Assembly: GCF_029227915.1 (NCBI RefSeq)
Contig: NC_079887.1
Span: 20,025,650-20,089,649 of the forward strand
Source of the DNA: Hydractinia symbiolongicarpus
Lineage: Eukaryota; Cnidaria; Hydrozoa; Anthoathecata; Hydractiniidae
Reading direction: 5' to 3'
DNA: 64,000 bases
Shown here: piece by piece, positions 11,187 through 21,869 of the stretch
How the letters are laid out: every line of letters starts with the position of its first letter
Position numbering within the stretch: position 1 is the first letter of the stretch
Program-made: the position numbers and the translations under genes
Notes under the pieces: generated by a model
The model's input: the letters and a program-made list of their open reading frames with translations, nothing else
Database searches by the model: none
Told to the model about the DNA's origin: nothing

Positions 11187-11948
11187 GATTTGCTCTATAT
11201 GCCCCATGATAAAGTGTATGGCAACACGTACAAGTACATCCTCACAAGTATCGATGTGGCATCGCGCTTCAAGGTCGTGAAATCCCTGAGAACCAAAAAA
11301 GGCCAGGAAGTAGCCGACATGCTCAAGGACATATACAAAGCGGGACCTCTCCGTTATCCGAAGACTTTCCAATGTGATAAAGGTTCAGAATTTAGGTCTG
11401 AACCGACCAAGCTGTTAGAAGCCAAAGGTGTCGAGATAAAGCGTGCAACTACAAAGTACCATCACACTTTCACGGCGTTCGTGGAGTCGTATAACAAGGT
11501 ACTAGCACAAAGGCTCTTTAAACCCCAAGATGCTCAGGAGCTGGTCACTGACGAAACCAGTACCACCTGGGTGAAACACTTATATACTATCGTGGAAAGC
11601 ATGAACAATATTAAGACGGCTATGATTGGTATGAAACCTTTATCTGCCATCAAGCTTGATGATGTGCCACTTGCAAAAAGCGAGAAGCCCCCGGAGGAAA
11701 ACCCATTACTAGAAGACGGGTTATATCTGTACTTGCTACAACCGGGGGAAGAATACAAGGATGCTCGGAAACGCGCGACTGATGCCTGGTGGTCGAAGCG
11801 TACGTACAGGTTGGATCGTATCGTAACCGATGGTACTCGTCTTCTATACTACTTGGGAGATGGGCCTGGTCAATCTTTCGTATCAGAGGAATTAATGCTA
11901 ATACCAGAGGATGTAGAACTACCTCCCGAGCATGTGAAAGATTGGTAA
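11187..11948 (+). pseudogene. Polinton integrase, catalytic core and C terminus
   Basis: Retroviral-type (rve) integrase core that inserts the element's DNA. 'DLLYMPHDKVYGNTYKYIL' leads to 'TSIDVASRFK' (first catalytic Asp), 'FQCDKGSEF' (second Asp) and 'HHTFTAFVESYN' (catalytic Glu). The C-terminal part ('WSKRTYRLDRI', then 'FVSEELMLIPEDVELPPEHV') is characteristic of Polinton integrases. This part is uninterrupted for 254 codons to TAA at 11,946-11,948. Its N terminus lies at 140-406, on the other side of the LINE. Confidence 0.85.
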
Positions 11949-11983
11949 TTTTGTGTGTTCATAACACACAAAACATATACACA

Positions 11984-12732
11984 TTATGACATATCGATAT
12001 CATACAACCCTTCGAATAACTCGCGAGTGGCGTCATCTGGTAAACTAAAATTATTTCGCCATGAATTAGCTATACCAAGATTATCATCCCTGAACCTATT
12101 CCATGTATGTACGGCGTTTGGATCATCGCATATTGGATGTCTCTCGATCGTATTAGGATACATCTCCCGTAGGGTGCGGAGTTGATCATTTAAGGATCTA
12201 CGTTGGCAACGAATAATATAGTGGGGATGTTGGCCTTTTTTCTCACATTCAATAGGATCATTTTTATCAATAACACAGAGTACATTATCGTATGGATAAC
12301 CATTAGGAACATACCGATCACGGAGTCCTGCAATTTCCAAGGTTCGTAGATCTAGCTGGTTCTCTCGCTCTCTCAGGTCATCGTTAAGCATCGCCAGGGC
12401 TTGACGATATTCTTCTATTTTATTTTGTAATTTTTTGATACCCTTCATCGCAAGCAATTTCATAATCTCAAGAGCCTTTGGTTTTTTAGATCTTGTACAA
12501 TCTCCTATGCATCATCAAGGGTCACAAAAGCATCGTCTCCGGTTACTTCCTTGGACCATGCGTTAGCCGCGTGGTTTGTGATATCATGACGAGGCGTGGT
12601 TTTTACGTCTCTGTAAGTTGCTCTTATATCAGCAATTCCCAAGAACCTTCCCAAATCAGCACGCTTGAACATGGGTTGACCTTGATTGTTTAATAATATC
12701 TCAATAACTGTATCCAAAACTCGTAATGACAT
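11984..12732 (-). pseudogene. MSV199/DUF3627-like (KilA-N-type) DNA-binding protein, frameshifted
   Basis: The N-terminal part (12,732-12,505) resembles an MSV199/Bro-like domain ('MFKRADLGRFLGIADIRATY'). The frame then shifts, and the second part (to 11,984) begins with 'SKKPKALEIMKLL', passes through a coiled coil ('LQNKIEEYRQALAMLNDDL') and ends in a DUF3627-like region ('YIIRCQRRSLNDQLRTLREM', then 'NAVHTWNRFRDDN'). This architecture is known from large DNA viruses and Polinton-like elements, where it is assumed to bind DNA. The shift near 12,475-12,510 separates the two halves. The assignment rests on motif resemblance only. Confidence 0.55.
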
Positions 12733-12738
12733 TTTTAT

Positions 12739-12933
12739 TTAACTAATGGTTTCAACCAAGGTCCAGATCATTAGGACGGTTATGAAAAAATACTTGGTAT
12801 ACTTTTTCCTTTCCAGTGCATCCCTTAGCTCTTCGTCAAAAGCTTCAAGTTGACTTTCCAGATAGGGTATCCTATCCATTTCTTTATAACAATTTTCTAA
12901 TCGCCTTTCTAATAATGTTCTGATATATGACAT
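12739..12933 (-). CDS. Small tail-anchored membrane protein, Polinton
   Basis: 64 codons. The N-terminal two-thirds is charged and probably coiled-coil ('LERRLENCYKEMDRIPYLES'). The C terminus is a single hydrophobic segment ('YFFITVLMIWTLVETIS'). Its ATG follows the ATPase stop codon directly (TAAATG), as in a compact viral-type gene array. I recognise no family. Confidence 0.5.
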   Translation of the reverse strand: MSYIRTLLERRLENCYKEMDRIPYLESQLEAFDEELRDALERKKYTKYFFITVLMIWTLVETIS

Positions 12934-13530
12934 TTATTTCAATATACACCAAGTTCGAGGATGCTCGAGACGGATAAACAAACACGCGTGCTTGGATTTT
13001 TTCAACTGGGCTTTAATGGTGTTCCAATCGTCTATCATATTCGTCTCTTCATCAATCAATTTGAGGTCCGATCTTTCGTGTGGGTACCAGAGGAATAAAT
13101 TCTTTTTTTGTCTCCTCAGATTTTTGGGAATCGCAGTATACGATTGAGTAAGGAGCCAGAGACTGTGCTTTCGATGTCTACCACTGATCGCTAATTCCGA
13201 TAGCGGTTGTCGACGCTTATCCAGCGATTCATCAGCGATCATATCGTCGACGATGAATAATGTTTCTTCACCTGCCAGCAGAGACGACAGTTTCTCGATC
13301 CATTCAAATAACTGGTCCTTCGGGTCAATTAGGAATACGTATGGATCTTGCCACAGCGCTGCTCTATCCAAGTAAGTCCTATTCCATCGGATTGTTGAAC
13401 ATAGGATCACGATATTATGGAAATGTTCCCGATACTCGTTCTCGAGCAAACCCAGGGCTCGCTCAGTTTTACCGCAATTTGTGGGACCATTGAATATCGC
13501 TGCATTGGGTTCTTTAACAATATCTAGCAT
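12934..13530 (-). CDS. Polinton packaging ATPase (FtsK/HerA-like)
   Basis: 198 codons, intact, starting MLDIVKEPNAA. Walker A 'NGPTNCGKT' is near residue 14 and Walker B 'ETLFIVDDMIAD' near residue 95. A sensor-like segment 'HSLWLLTQSYTAIPKNLRRQ' follows, then the 'FLWYPHERSDLKLI' strand. This is the A32-like genome-packaging ATPase conserved across Polintons, virophages and adintoviruses, expected to pump DNA into a capsid. It is one of the few Polinton genes here without a break. Confidence 0.85.
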   Translation of the reverse strand: MLDIVKEPNAAIFNGPTNCGKTERALGLLENEYREHFHNIVILCSTIRWNRTYLDRAALWQDPYVFLIDPKDQLFEWIEKLSSLLAGEETLFIVDDMIADESLDKRRQPLSELAISGRHRKHSLWLLTQSYTAIPKNLRRQKKNLFLWYPHERSDLKLIDEETNMIDDWNTIKAQLKKSKHACLFIRLEHPRTWCILK

Positions 13531-13576
13531 TTATTCTTCATGTATATCACGTGGTATACATGAAATTTTCATATGC

Positions 13577-13822
13577 TTACTTAGGGACTATACTCGCAGG
13601 CAACCATCCTCTGCTCACTGCCATTTCGCGGCTTCCTCGACCAGCTGTGAAATACGCAACCATCTTCATAACATCGCTGGTATCCATCTTAGTACTAGGA
13701 CTCGAGATCCCTAGGAATTTTTTTCCAGCCATCGCATAAGCGAAAGTAAAACCGAGGTCGACCACGGTTTCATATATCATGTCGATTATCTCTTTCTGTT
13801 GGGGAGTAACATTAGAACTCAT
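13577..13822 (-). CDS. Small conserved Polinton-type protein, function unknown
   Basis: 81 codons, starting MSSNVTPQQKEIIDMIYE. An amphipathic N terminus is followed by 'FTFAYAMAGKKFLGI', a weakly hydrophobic stretch, then 'MKMVAYFTAGRGSRE'. It lies between the ATPase and a membrane protein, in the same direction. I can assign no domain; its position in the cluster suggests a structural or virion-associated role (inference). Confidence 0.45.
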   Translation of the reverse strand: MSSNVTPQQKEIIDMIYETVVDLGFTFAYAMAGKKFLGISSPSTKMDTSDVMKMVAYFTAGRGSREMAVSRGWLPASIVPK

Positions 13823-13837
13823 GCTTTTATTATAGAT

Positions 13838-14177
13838 CTATCTCATACGAAAAATATCAATATCTGCCTTAGGCTCCTGCCTAACGCTTGGTTGATGAAC
13901 CGCTGGTGGAGGCTTCTGAGTACTCGCGTATTTTTTACGAGTAAAATATAGGACACCTCCAATACATGCGAGGATAATAAGGCCTCCACCAATGTATATT
14001 ACACCACTTCCCATGGACTTGCAGGTACCTGGGGCAGGTTCCTGGCTCTCTTGCAAAGTACTTTTGCCCACGTTCTTATGCAAGTCGGCCTTGTTCTTGC
14101 GATTCCACGTCTCTTACCAGCCGCTACGCGACCTTCGTTTTCCTTGGTAATTACTTGGTTAGTAGACTCTTCACTCA
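13838..14177 (-). pseudogene. Small single-pass membrane protein, frameshifted
   Basis: ATG at 14,177 opens 'MSEESTNQVITKENEGRVAAGKRR' in one frame. The rest ('NRKNKADLHKNVGK', then a Gly-rich hydrophobic segment 'VIYIGGGLIILACIGGVLYF' followed by 'TRKKYASTQ') is in another frame to 13,838. The shift lies near 14,100. The 'GRVAAGKR' motif recurs as 'GRVAQGHR' in the neighbouring small ORF at 14,372-14,515, so the two are probably paralogous. Confidence 0.5.
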
Positions 14178-14371
14178 TTTCTTATAGGCCGTAAGACCTG
14201 TAACAAATCACTTCTTTTTTACATTAAGATAGAGGGATAGACCCTGTTCCTCTAGGATCTCTGCAGTCTCTTTTATCCCCGTGAGTATGGCTTCAGGAGT
14301 GTTTAAATCTCTCTCTCAAAGTATCTTAAGAACTCTCTAAAAGTCATTGGTTCTTTCTTGGGCGGAGCTAT

Positions 14372-14515
14372 TCAAAGCTTTCTCTTCCTCATCAGTGCCG
14401 CTAGTCTGTGCCCCTGGGCAACCCTTCCCGGGTTCTTTTTGTGCACTTCAACAATTTTTTCAATGGTCTCTGTTTGTTGTTTTTGTTGATTGATAATACT
14501 ACACGCGCTACTCAT
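14372..14515 (-). CDS. Short basic ORF, truncated relative of the neighbouring membrane protein
   Basis: 47 codons from ATG 14,515 to TGA at 14,372-14,374: 'MSSACSIINQQKQQTETIEK', then 'HKKNPGRVAQGHRLAALMRK'. The Gly-Arg-Val-Ala motif matches the small membrane protein at 13,838-14,177. Another open stretch downstream (14,214-14,330, 'TPEAILTGIKETAEIL') is out of frame, so the original product was probably longer. Confidence 0.4.
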   Translation of the reverse strand: MSSACSIINQQKQQTETIEKIVEVHKKNPGRVAQGHRLAALMRKRKL

Positions 14516-14522
14516 CTTCTTG

Positions 14523-15044
14523 TTACTCTTCATCAACCTTCTCTTTAACTACCTTGGACGTTGAGAGCTGGGTGGGATTAATCGTGTGCGCAGCAACGAG
14601 CAAAGGTGCAAGGAACTTACCAAATGCTGTATATACCAATATACCCAGCTCAGTCATCGATTCACGGATAATAGGATCATTTTCTAAATCATGATGAAGA
14701 GCCTCTACATCATCGATGGGTACAATATTGCTGATGGTTTTGCTATATAGTCCAAACGCATGATTGCTGATGGCTCTCGCTGTGGTTTTCCCCTTTTCCT
14801 GGAGTTCCTTTTCAACGACCTTGGCGTGTATTTTCTCGATTACATGTGGCTTGGTCTCTCGTATATCTTTCAATGTTTGACGTTTGTCTATTTTTTGTTC
14901 AACGGCCTCTGATGGTGTATCGACAACATCATCGAATATTTCTGCTAAGTTGTGAGCCATGTTTATTAGACGTCTGTACCGATAGAAACAAGCAATGATT
15001 ACTACGTATGGGAGGAGTATCGATATCAGTAACAATAACTCCAT
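14523..15044 (-). CDS. Membrane-anchored Polinton protein, function unknown
   Basis: 173 codons without a break. The N terminus is a strong transmembrane segment ('ELLLLISILLPYVVIIACFY') followed by a basic stop-transfer (RYRR). The middle is charged and helical. A second, weaker hydrophobic stretch lies near residues 130-150 ('LGILVYTAFGKFLAPLLVAA'). The C terminus is acidic. It sits between the HNH-type gene and the small membrane protein genes, all on one strand. I recognise no family. Confidence 0.5.
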   Translation of the reverse strand: MELLLLISILLPYVVIIACFYRYRRLINMAHNLAEIFDDVVDTPSEAVEQKIDKRQTLKDIRETKPHVIEKIHAKVVEKELQEKGKTTARAISNHAFGLYSKTISNIVPIDDVEALHHDLENDPIIRESMTELGILVYTAFGKFLAPLLVAAHTINPTQLSTSKVVKEKVDEE

Positions 15045-15103
15045 TTATTTGCAGCTTTGTGTACAAGGGTGTTGCAAAGCACCACCCTTGAATAAAGGTC
15101 GAA

Positions 15104-15597
15104 CTAATTTTTAATGGCGCGGCAACCCTTCTTTTGATTTTCTATTGCCCACAGGGGCTGCATGTTCGTATAATGTAACCGCGCGAGTTGCGTCTCTATA
15201 CTAGGTAAAGCACCATTCTCCTTGTGTTTAATGGGGACTTTGTGATCGAATTCCCACTGCCCTCGGATGCCCCAGCACATACCATCTTTAAATTGGTTTT
15301 GGATGTGACCGATAAATGTACAGATCCCACACCCTATGTATTCGGTGGAGGCTAACTTCGTGTCATGGTTTAGAGCATCGCGAAGCCGCTGGAGAATAAG
15401 TTGATGCATATACCCCGGGAAATTACATTCCCTATAATATCGTTTTCCATGATGGCATTTGTTTCGTTTATATGACGCATTATGACTATCCAAGCATTTG
15501 ATGCATTGTTTTGTCTGTTGCCCATTACGTTTGTTGATCTTGAAATTATCAAAAGATACAGTTTTTTACAGTCTGAACAGCACTTGGTCTCCTCCAT
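15104..15597 (-). pseudogene. HNH-type endonuclease with N-terminal zinc ribbon, one frameshift
   Basis: ATG at 15,597 gives 'MEETKCCSDCKK'. The frame shifts at an A6 run near 15,565 and continues to 15,104. Cys pairs 'CSDC' and 'CIKC' look like a zinc ribbon and are followed by a Cys/His-rich segment ('KCHHGKRYYRECN'). The nuclease part has 'GCGIC', then 'WEFDHKVPI' (the HNH Asp-His) and 'LHYTNMQPLWAIENQKKG' (the terminal Asn). Zinc-ribbon HNH proteins occur in some large DNA viruses and Polinton-like elements. The single homopolymer shift could also be a sequencing error. Confidence 0.7.
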
Positions 15598-15650
15598 TTT
15601 TTGTTGTGTATACTATCAGTATATACAAACTTTGGGACAAGAGTCATCAC

Positions 15651-18600
15651 TTATAATTCTAATGGCTTTATATGAACAACATCCTCATACACAACCCTTT
15701 TATCGTAAAACCCTGATAAATCCAGCTTATTTTGCTGATATGTGACCATCCCCTGGTTATATACGCGGAATCCCACATTTTTAGCGGTATCCAGCTCTCC
15801 GTTTAATGCTAGCATATACCTAGACCATGTTATCTCATTCTGTCTTTTCGACATGCCTTTACACGAGAATTTCGTGCCATTTTTACCTTCGACTATCATT
15901 CTCGAACCGATGAATTCTTCTTTAGATAACCCTCCGGTTCGACTCGAATGCTTGTCGGTGACTAGCCAGTTTTTAACATTCTCATCATACTGCTCAATTA
16001 ATTCAGGACGAACAACATCACGTAGGTTATCTCCAGATATTGCAAAATAGGCGTTATCCGTATCCATATAAATATACTCACAATCTCGACGATCTACGTA
16101 CTTGTCGAGAAAATTGTAGTAAAATTCGAGCATACGCAATTTAGCCAATTGATACACTAGGATTCCACATTGATACGCCCTATTTATGGAAACGCCTTGT
16201 TTAAGCCTCCTTACTTCGTACGCGTCTCCAATTTCTTCAAGATCTTCCAAGTATGGGCTCCTCATAGCGGCATCTACTACCTTTTCATCCTTTGTAAATG
16301 TGGTATTGTTATGTCTCGCCAAATCCTCTATCATCTTTCCGTAGAAGCTGTTACCTTTCAATTTTGCTGTATCACCAGCGATGCGTTTATCAGGGTCTTT
16401 ATCAGCTTGACGCCGCGCATTCGCGATTTCTTCCGGGAACCAAGCGAATGGCTTACCGCGTTTGTATTTGAGTATTTGTGCCTGGTATACGTTTTCGTTT
16501 GGTTTTTGTCAAATACTCGTGCATATGCTGCGGAATTTGATTGTCAGCGATCTCCCTGACTACAAATAACGGTGACATTTCGCTAAATTTGTCGTACAAC
16601 TCAGTAGGGAATTCTATATCAACTTGAGCAAACCCGAAGAGCGATCCATCAAGAATGTCTCGCACCAGATCATCTATTTTTTCAGTAGGGTCTGCCATTT
16701 TTACCAGCTTCTCCTTACCACAAGGGAAGTCCTGCAGCAGGGTGCTTGGGTAGAGCATATTGGCATCATACCCGAGTATAGATTTGCATTTTTTCGGTTC
16801 ATTATATATATGCGATCTGATACCCGTCACATTACTTTCATGATACCTGCAAAATACGATAGCTGGGCCACCTACCATCTCCGTTTGCAGGAGTTCATAC
16901 GCCTCGTTCTTTGTAAATAGTGTACAATCTTTTTGAACCATCTTGCATGCTTTGCATAAGGCCTTGGCACAACGAGCCTCGCATTTATTGTTACATGGAT
17001 CACACGGGGCATAAAGCTGTATATCAGGGTTCAGTCCTAGAGACTTGTTCAGAACTTAGCGCATCGACACACCTGGAATGCTCACGGCATCTTTTAGAAT
17101 GTCGATCTCATTCTCGTAGTACGTATTGCGGGTTTTGTCCACAGCCTCTATAAATGGTATTACGTCCGCCATATTGTGTTCGGCTAGCCAATCCAGCATC
17201 GTGACGCATTCTCTTTTAAAAAACTCATCTCTGAAAGCCTGATAATCTTCAAGTGAGAGGGTGTTTTTACCACTGAGAGTACTATAAAACGCCTCATGAT
17301 CTACTGGGCCGGCATGGTTCAACCTCTCATAACTTGTTAGCCACTCGTATGGGAACACTAATTTTTTGAGATTGCAATCCAATGATTTGCACCATTTTTT
17401 ATAACTTTTTTATATCGATGAATTTGAACCTCGATGTGGTTAGAATCATGTATTCATTATCACTTTGTTATTATCATCATCCGCAATTCGTTCGACAAAA
17501 TACTGCTTTATCATGTTGATATCGTACTTGCCGCTGTTAAAACCGATCACACTAACTTGATTGATCCATTCGTGCCAAGCATTTTGGGTTTGTTCGGGGA
17601 GCATATCGAAATCATCTGGCTTGGGATATATCAGTTCGACTTCTTCCACAATCCTCATTTGTCTCTGCTCTAGTTGATCAACAAATTTTTGCACAAGCAC
17701 CTTTGGGACTTCATCATGAATGAAGGTAGGATGTTCTTGTAAGCTATCGTGTATTGCTACGCTGGGGGGTATATGCTCGGAGATATATGTCAAATCAAAC
17801 GTTTGCAGCTGGTTCAATGGTGCAAGGAGAGCCTCAAAATCAAAAACGATGAAATGGGGTTATGCTCGAAATTTTTTCTTGAAAAGCCTCTTAACCTTGG
17901 GAGGCTTTTCGCACTCCCATGCAGTGACCAAGTTGTACCCTAGTTTCCGAATGTGGTCTTCTTTAAATTTGGTACGATTGAAATTATTTTTATCGGTGTT
18001 GGTCCTATTCGGTTGACATGGGCATCGCATACTGTTTTTGTGTGAGGGTCATACCCATCGATCTTGTATACAGCCTTACTACCCTCACGTATCACGCGTT
18101 TTCCCCCATGCCCACAGAGTGCGTGGTGTATATGTCTACCTGTTTGCTTTGACATGGCTTCAATCCATTGGCATGCCGCGTAACTAAAACCTTTATCGGA
18201 ATAGAATACCTTTTCGGATCTACCCCGCATCCGTTCTATCTTTTCACCTCTGCAAATAATCTTTGTCTTGATACCTTCGCATTCGTTATTCTTGTTTCGT
18301 GTGAGGTTCTCCGATCTAGTAAATCTTTGTGTACAAAGATCGCATTCCCAATGCTGCGTCAATACATCCATTTTCTTGATATAGAAACAATGACCTCCCA
18401 ACATATTAATGTTGATCGTGTCTAGCCCCTTTTTGTGTTGATTTTGGCCATATACGAGTCGCCATGGGGCGTTGTCGGATTTTGTCTTTGGCTCAAATAC
18501 TCTGATGTTAATCTCGAATTTTCAGGCGATACCTTCCAAGTTCACGAGCCTCGTAGCACGTACCTCTCCCCTCTTTAATTTGGGTTCCTCATAGTACTCA

Positions 18601-19193
18601 CGAGCTATTTTGAGGGCTGGCCTTGTGAGGAACTTTTCGCACTGTTTTCGCTCTTCCCGGTAATGAACACCTAGGCATCTCCAGAAGCACAAGCTGTCTG
18701 TTCTCTCGTCCGTCTGTCTTATCAAAGCTATAAATGCACCTTTTTCCGCGCAACCAATCTGGTAATGGGCACATCCAAGTAGGGGCTCCCTCGTAGAAAT
18801 TATCTTGACTTGTACGTGCTTGAATATTATTTTGCCTTCATATGCTCCTGGTGTCTCGATAGTCCTTTCTGGTGGCAAATAGGCTTTCGTCCAAAATTCG
18901 GCATCTTCCAGATCGAGGCGTTTCATCTTACATTCAGCGATGAAAGCCTCGATGTCAGCCATGCTTGATAGTGACCCAGAGCTCTTGGTTTTGTGATAAT
19001 TTGCCACATCTCCATCGCTTCGGTAAATTTCGCAGGCAAATGAGTATATTACCTTCACTCGCATGTCTACGTGTGGTGTGATTTTTCGCATAATGGTATC
19101 TGTCAATGGCTGGTTAAGGTTATTATTAAATCGCCATGTTTTGATGCGGTTTCCGTCTTCTATCATTTCCGCGTTACCATAAAACCAACTCAT
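15651..19193 (-). pseudogene. Polinton protein-primed DNA polymerase B, broken in several places
   Basis: It starts at ATG 19,193 and ends at 15,651, about 1,180 codons over at least five frame segments: 19,193-18,522, about 18,520-17,940, about 17,880-17,446, 17,382-17,056, about 17,040-16,453 and about 16,450-15,651. The N-terminal segment has the Polinton-type 'SLCFWRCLGVH' box. Next come a C2H2-like finger ('CDLCTQRFTRSENLTRN') and the exonuclease ('HFIVFDFEA' and 'VIGFNSGKYDI'). Then come polymerase motif A 'GYDANMLYPST', motif B 'KGNSFYGKM' and motif C 'YIYMDTDNAYF'. All catalytic motifs are still readable although no continuous frame exists, so decay is recent or partly due to sequencing indels. 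Confidence 0.85.
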
Positions 19194-19493
19194 CTTTATT
19201 ATAGGTAGATTTTAATTTCAACCAGTATTTTTTTTGGTGTGGTCATGATAATTTTTACTCATATTCTGTATAAGAGCATATATACCTTTGCGCATGCGTT
19301 GATGACTTGCATGTATCTTACATTTAATATTATTTTTTGTTGGTTATTGGCATATATATATTATTATGTGTTATTATCAGCATATGATTTAGTTTTTATT
19401 TATTTTGGGATGGAGGTGGTGGTGGAAATGGTGAAAGGGGGTAAAGGTGTGAAAGGAGCGAAAACCTGATTATAATCACTCCCTACTACTACT
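19194..19493. other. Non-coding DNA at the Polinton right end
   Basis: AT-rich, ending in a purine-rich stretch (GGAGGTGGTGGTGG...GGGGGTAAAGG) at about 19,409-19,455. The Polinton right terminal repeat should lie here, but its partner is outside the window and cannot be compared. Confidence 0.4.
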
Positions 19494-19831
19494 ACCTGGG
19501 TCCCCGAATCCGTTTCGGAATGGACGTCATCACAAAACCTTCAAACCCCAATATCTCTGCAACCGTTTGTCAAAAGTTCGTGTTCCTATACATTTTCTTG
19601 ATCAGCATTTCAAGATCTATACGATGAAGGTATACAAATTTATAAAAAAATATTTTCGGTCTTGATGGGCCATTGCTGACGTCAGCAAAAAATTTTTAAA
19701 CCCGTCCATATATCTCATTAACCGTTCATATCAAAAGCACATGATCATATACATTTTCTTGATCAGTGCTTTAATCTCTACACAATTTTTATCCTCCCTC
19801 AGTGGATTTTTCCACGGGCGTTATCGACTAG
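19494..19831 (+). mobile_element. Helitron-like non-autonomous element, copy A
   Basis: Shares the 5' sequence CCTGGGTCCCCGAATCCG with 33,322, and internal blocks such as 'TATACATTTTCTTGATCAG', 'CAAGATCTATACGAT' and 'GCTGACGTCAGCA'. It ends with a short hairpin (GTGGATTTTTCCAC), then GGGCGTTATCGACTAG followed by T. A hairpin shortly before a terminal CTAG, with T next, is the Helitron 3'-end signature. Confidence 0.55.
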
Positions 19832-21869
19832 TTGTGAATATCTTGGAAATATATGCTTTTCATCAGTTTATTGAACATTTTATGTTTATTTATTTACGAT
19901 TTTTTGTATTTTGTGATATAGTGCAATGTTGTAAAATTTGTAGATGTGCCTTTGGTGGTGAAAAAACTTTCTGTTGAAAACAGCAAGGAACTGCATGCTT
20001 AACTGGATATGGTGATTAATATGATGACTAAAAGGAATGTGTATACCACAAGATGTGATAAACAATAAAATGATTTCATGTTTACGGTTTCATTTCCATA
20101 ATACAATATCAAATTAGTATCATTCACTGAACAACTTTCTTCGTATTTTGGTGCACATGTGCACTTTTGGGGAGATCACATTTGGGAAGAAGTACCCTAA
20201 CTTTACGATAACAAAAAGCACCATGACATAATTATTTATTCATCTTGTAAAGTTTAACGCGATGCTAAACAAGCAGAATTCTTCCATATTGTATTTCGTC
20301 ATCATTCGGAGAAGAAAAACAAGGAGCATATATCCCTGCTCGCTTTACGTACCATTAGTATTCTACAACTGTTGAATCCGCATATAATTTCGACCGGTAT
20401 AATTTAAATACCATCGTATTATAAAAACACTTACAGTGCTTTCTCGTTACTCAAGACCGATAACACAGCGGTATACCATGAAGCCTATCAAAAAGTATTA
20501 CGAATGATTGTTTCACAGCCATTTGCCACACAGAAATCTGGAATAAAATACATTAGATTGCTGCCGCCTAACTGGACAGTATTGACTCCCAACTTGCAAC
20601 CTATTTCACCAACCTCGAAGAACAAAACGCACATTCTCAAGAACATTGATTGTACGTCAATATTGATACATACAACTGAATAAACTAAACCGTCACAATG
20701 ACATTTTTACGAAAACTCTATTTTCTAATTGTAAATAAAACAACTGTAGTCAATAACAGCATTTTATCGTTTTTGTATTTTTACATGGTTAGATATTACG
20801 ACCACCTTCTTATAAGTGTATTGACCCATTCTCTTTGGTCATGAGAACCCTCGCGCGTATTTTTTTTCGCGCAAGTTTTGGATAGTTTTTTTTATTATTG
20901 TTTTTTTTTTTAACGCTTAAGGCTACTTAAACTAATGGCCCTTTGCTCTACATGAAACATTTTGCAAATTCAAGATAATAATGTGAACACCTATTTATTT
21001 CAAATGACGGAACAACATTGTAGAAGTTCTGTACAAAACAGGTTACTGGCGAACTCGAAAGGTATAGGGAACAAAATACACGCGAATAAGAATCTCAAAT
21101 CTTTTAGCCTGCAAGGGCTTTTCATTATTTTTCAAACATGGCCAAAAGGAAAAGTTTAAAATTCGCGACTCACTATAGAAACAACCAACGTAATCACTTG
21201 TGGTGTAGTTAACCAAGTTTCTTTGGGATATCAAAATGTCTCTCTTACTAAGAAAAAATTTCCTATTTCTAATCCACCAATAAATAAAATAAATTTTCCG
21301 AGCAAACCTGGCATTAAAATCAACCAATGAGCGTAAAGCCAGCGTAACCACATCTTACCATCTAATATAGTAGGGGAATTTATTATTAGTGAGTGAGTTG
21401 CTCAAAACATTAGATTTCCCGATAATAGCTAATCTCGTAAAAAAGTAACAATAAAAGAAACCAATAAAATAGCGTGGTTATAATACTGTCCGCAAAAAAT
21501 CGTTTGCAACCCAGAAAGATTGTTCCCACCTTTCTTACGAAGAATGTTTGAACGTCGTTCAATATCTTAATTTTATTTGCAAACTTCGGGCCGAAAAGCC
21601 ACTTCAACCCCAGTACACAAAATCAAAATAGATACAATTTATCAATAATATGTTTTTTGAAATACGTCAGTAGGTAAAATACTTGTTAATCTGGAGTCAA
21701 AAGCGAAACTGGACTAAAGGTCATAAGTGGACATCTGACTAACTTTTTGAAAGAGTTCCTCTTGGTAAGAAATAATTTTGCTCACTTTAATGGCAAATGG
21801 GCTCCGGTGCCTTAACTCCGCAAAAAAATAATTATTTTACTAAAAACAGTTTATTTCATATACATTTTC
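19832..21869. other. Intergenic DNA, no supported gene
   Basis: Two kilobases of AT-rich DNA with only short chance ORFs. A poly-T run lies at about 20,860-20,912. The 3' end carries the poly(A) signal for the minus-strand gene that follows (AATAAA on the minus strand at 21,850-21,855). Confidence 0.5.

Larger units (their letters stand above)
1..19193. mobile_element. Degraded Polinton/Maverick element, left end outside the window
   Basis: A cluster of genes diagnostic of Polintons: a retroviral-type integrase (plus strand, split by an insertion), a packaging ATPase, small membrane proteins, an HNH-type nuclease and a type-B DNA polymerase with a Polinton-style N terminus (minus strand). 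Nearly every gene longer than 200 codons has at least one frameshift or stop, so the copy is dead. The double-jelly-roll capsid, minor capsid and Ad-like cysteine protease expected of a full Polinton are not visible. They may lie left of position 1 or be lost. Terminal inverted repeats could not be located; the right end must lie between the polymerase start at 19,193 and the next repeat at about 19,494. Confidence 0.85.

Noticed and set aside
12493-18425. Numerous plus-strand ORFs across the Polinton minus-strand genes
   Set aside because: Mirror frames of the polymerase, ATPase and neighbouring genes.
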